From NCBI RefSeq assembly GCF_001422445.1, contig NZ_LMNA01000009.1:62001-126000 (forward strand): a stretch of 64,000 nucleotides of DNA, written 5' to 3'. Below, piece after piece: positions 62,761-64,000 of the stretch. Every line of letters begins with the position of its first letter. The first letter of the stretch is position 1. Source of the DNA: Pseudorhodoferax sp. Leaf274 (GTDB lineage Bacteria > Pseudomonadota > Gammaproteobacteria > Burkholderiales > Burkholderiaceae_C). Below the pieces are notes generated by a model. That model ran no database searches, was not told the origin of the DNA, and was given only the letters and a program-made list of their open reading frames with translations. The translations under genes were made by a program, and so were the position numbers.

Positions 62761-64000
62761 ATGCCGACGACCTCCCCCTCTCCCGCGCCGGCGCGCAAAG
62801 CCACCGCCGCGTCCGCCGACCACCACCACGACACGCCGGCCATCGCCTACCGGGTCGAACTGGCCGATCTGCATGCCCACCTGTACCGCGTCACGCTGAC
62901 GGTCCAGGCACCGCAGGCGCTGCAACGGGTGTCGTTGCCGGTCTGGATCCCGGGCAGCTACATGGTGCGCGAGTTCTCCAAGCATTTGCAGCAGCTCGAG
63001 GCCCACCAGGGGCGGCGCCTGGTGGACTGCCGGCAGCTCGACAAGAACAGCTGGGACCTCACGGCCGAGCCCGGCAAGCCGCTGGTGCTGCGCTACCTCG
63101 TGCATGCGCACGACACCTCGGTGCGCACGGCTTTCCTGGATGCCGCGCGCGGCTTCTTCAACGCCACCAGCCTGTGCCTGCGTGTGCACGGCCAGGAGGC
63201 CCAGCCGCACGGCCTGGAGCTCGTGGCATCGCGCCAGACCGCGGGCTGGTCGGTGGCGACAGGCCTTTCGCCGGCACAGGTCGACACCGCGGGCTTCGGC
63301 CACTACCTGGCGGCCGACTACGACGAGCTGGCCGACTGCCCGTTCGAGCTCGGCGCGTTCTGGCACGGCGACTTCAAGGCCGGTGGCATCGCCCACCGCT
63401 TCGTCGTCTCCGGCGCACCGCCTTCGTTCGACGGCAACCGCCTGCTGCAGGACACGCAGAAGATCTGCGAGGAGCAGATCCGCTTCTGGCACACCCAGGG
63501 CGGCAAACCGCCGCACAAGCGCTACGTGTTCCTGCTCAACGCCATGGACGACAGTTATGGCGGGCTGGAGCACCGCAACTCCACCGCCCTCGTCTGCAGC
63601 CGCCGCGACCTGCCGCGCCGCGACGAGGCCGGTGGCGAGTCTGCCCGCCAGGCCGAGGGCTACACCACGCTGCTGGGGCTGGTCAGCCACGAGTACTTCC
63701 ACACCTGGAACGTCAAGCGCCTGCGCCCGGCCGAGTTCGCGCAGTACCACTACGACGCCGAACAGTACACGCGGCTGCTGTGGTTCTTCGAGGGCTTCAC
63801 CAGCTACTACGACGACCTGCTGCTGCGCCGCTGCGGCCTGCTGGACAACGCCGGCTACCTCAAGCTGCTGAACAAGACCATCAACCAGGTCATGCAGACG
63901 CCGGGCCGGCTGGTGCAGTCCGTGGCCGAGGCCAGCATGGACGCCTGGGTCAAGTACTACCGCACCGATGCCAACACGCCCAACGCCACGGTGAGCTACT
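62761..64000 (+). CDS. M61-family metallopeptidase (glycyl aminopeptidase type), cut by the window end
   Basis: First 413 codons of a zinc peptidase. Zinc-binding H310-E311-Y-F-H314 in S-H-E-Y-F-H-T-W-N-V-K-R, and a Glu beyond in F-F-E-G-F-T-S-Y-Y. N-terminal beta domain with P-V-W-I-P-G-S-Y-M-V-R-E-F near residue 60. M61 proteins usually also carry a PDZ domain at the C-terminus, which would be outside the window. ATG 62761 is 11 bases after the dsbC hairpin. No signal peptide is visible, so it is probably cytoplasmic. Confidence 0.92.
   Translation, partial: MPTTSPSPAPARKATAASADHHHDTPAIAYRVELADLHAHLYRVTLTVQAPQALQRVSLPVWIPGSYMVREFSKHLQQLEAHQGRRLVDCRQLDKNSWDLTAEPGKPLVLRYLVHAHDTSVRTAFLDAARGFFNATSLCLRVHGQEAQPHGLELVASRQTAGWSVATGLSPAQVDTAGFGHYLAADYDELADCPFELGAFWHGDFKAGGIAHRFVVSGAPPSFDGNRLLQDTQKICEEQIRFWHTQGGKPPHKRYVFLLNAMDDSYGGLEHRNSTALVCSRRDLPRRDEAGGESARQAEGYTTLLGLVSHEYFHTWNVKRLRPAEFAQYHYDAEQYTRLLWFFEGFTSYYDDLLLRRCGLLDNAGYLKLLNKTINQVMQTPGRLVQSVAEASMDAWVKYYRTDANTPNATVSY

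Overview
The window is about 64 kb of very GC-rich, densely coding DNA. Gene content and order point to a betaproteobacterium of the order Burkholderiales, most likely family Comamonadaceae. The markers are: rubredoxin next to a Pil-Chp chemosensory cluster; yqgE-ruvX-pyrR-pyrB-pyrC'-plsC in a row; four Bug/TctC-type binding proteins beside CaiB/BaiF CoA-transferases; and short intercistronic GC-rich repeats. This is inferred from families and synteny, as there is no rRNA gene. I see no tRNA, rRNA, CRISPR array, IS transposase or prophage.

Layout. (1) 1-6707: rubredoxin, then a compact Pil-Chp cluster (pilG, pilI, a very short pilJ-like ORF, chpA) with no pilH. (2) 6708-17735: an eight-gene alpha-glucoside operon. 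It encodes a binding protein, two permeases, a GH13 alpha-glucosidase, an ATPase, a GH65 phosphorylase, beta-phosphoglucomutase and a LamB-type porin, behind two operator-like inverted repeats. (3) 17901-24406: PRC-barrel protein, photolyase (minus strand), then yqgE, ruvX, pyrR, pyrB, a metal-ligand-deficient pyrC' and plsC. (4) 24421-29708: a frameshifted Asp/Glu racemase-family gene, a divergent ferric-type ABC transporter pair, infA, a HIT protein and a Tat-exported dienelactone-hydrolase-like protein. (5) 29809-39993: a LysR regulator divergent from a pimeloyl-CoA-type beta-oxidation operon, followed by an enoyl-CoA hydratase, a CaiB transferase and a Bug receptor. A ~370-bp near-palindrome interrupts this run. 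(6) 40006-47085: secreted beta-helix protein, two small proteins, and a minus-strand acid-catabolism operon (Bug, 2-hydroxyacid dehydrogenase, enolase-superfamily enzyme, Bug) divergent from a GntR/FCD regulator. (7) 47218-53882: LysR divergent from Bug, quinone reductase and CaiB, then a convergent aldehyde/alcohol dehydrogenase pair. (8) 54051-64000: ychF, a CstA/YbdD/two-component set, a MOSC protein, a UbiH-family monooxygenase, a lipoprotein-like DsbC and a truncated M61 peptidase.

How the genes work together. Region 2 is a self-contained route for an alpha-glucosidic disaccharide: porin, ABC uptake, then hydrolysis (GH13) or phosphorolysis (GH65) with PgmB turning beta-glucose-1-phosphate into glucose-6-phosphate. 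Region 5 resembles the pim operon for dicarboxylyl-CoA beta-oxidation. Regions 6 and 7 are accessory organic-acid modules, each with its own regulator facing the operon. In region 8 the histidine kinase and response regulator are followed by cstA and ybdD on the same strand, suggesting control of pyruvate or peptide uptake.

The least ordinary signals are structural: the long palindrome at 36532-36903, a family of short repeats that exactly fills three intercistronic gaps (20811-20894, 55432-55504, 58295-58367), and the shrunken Pil-Chp receptor.
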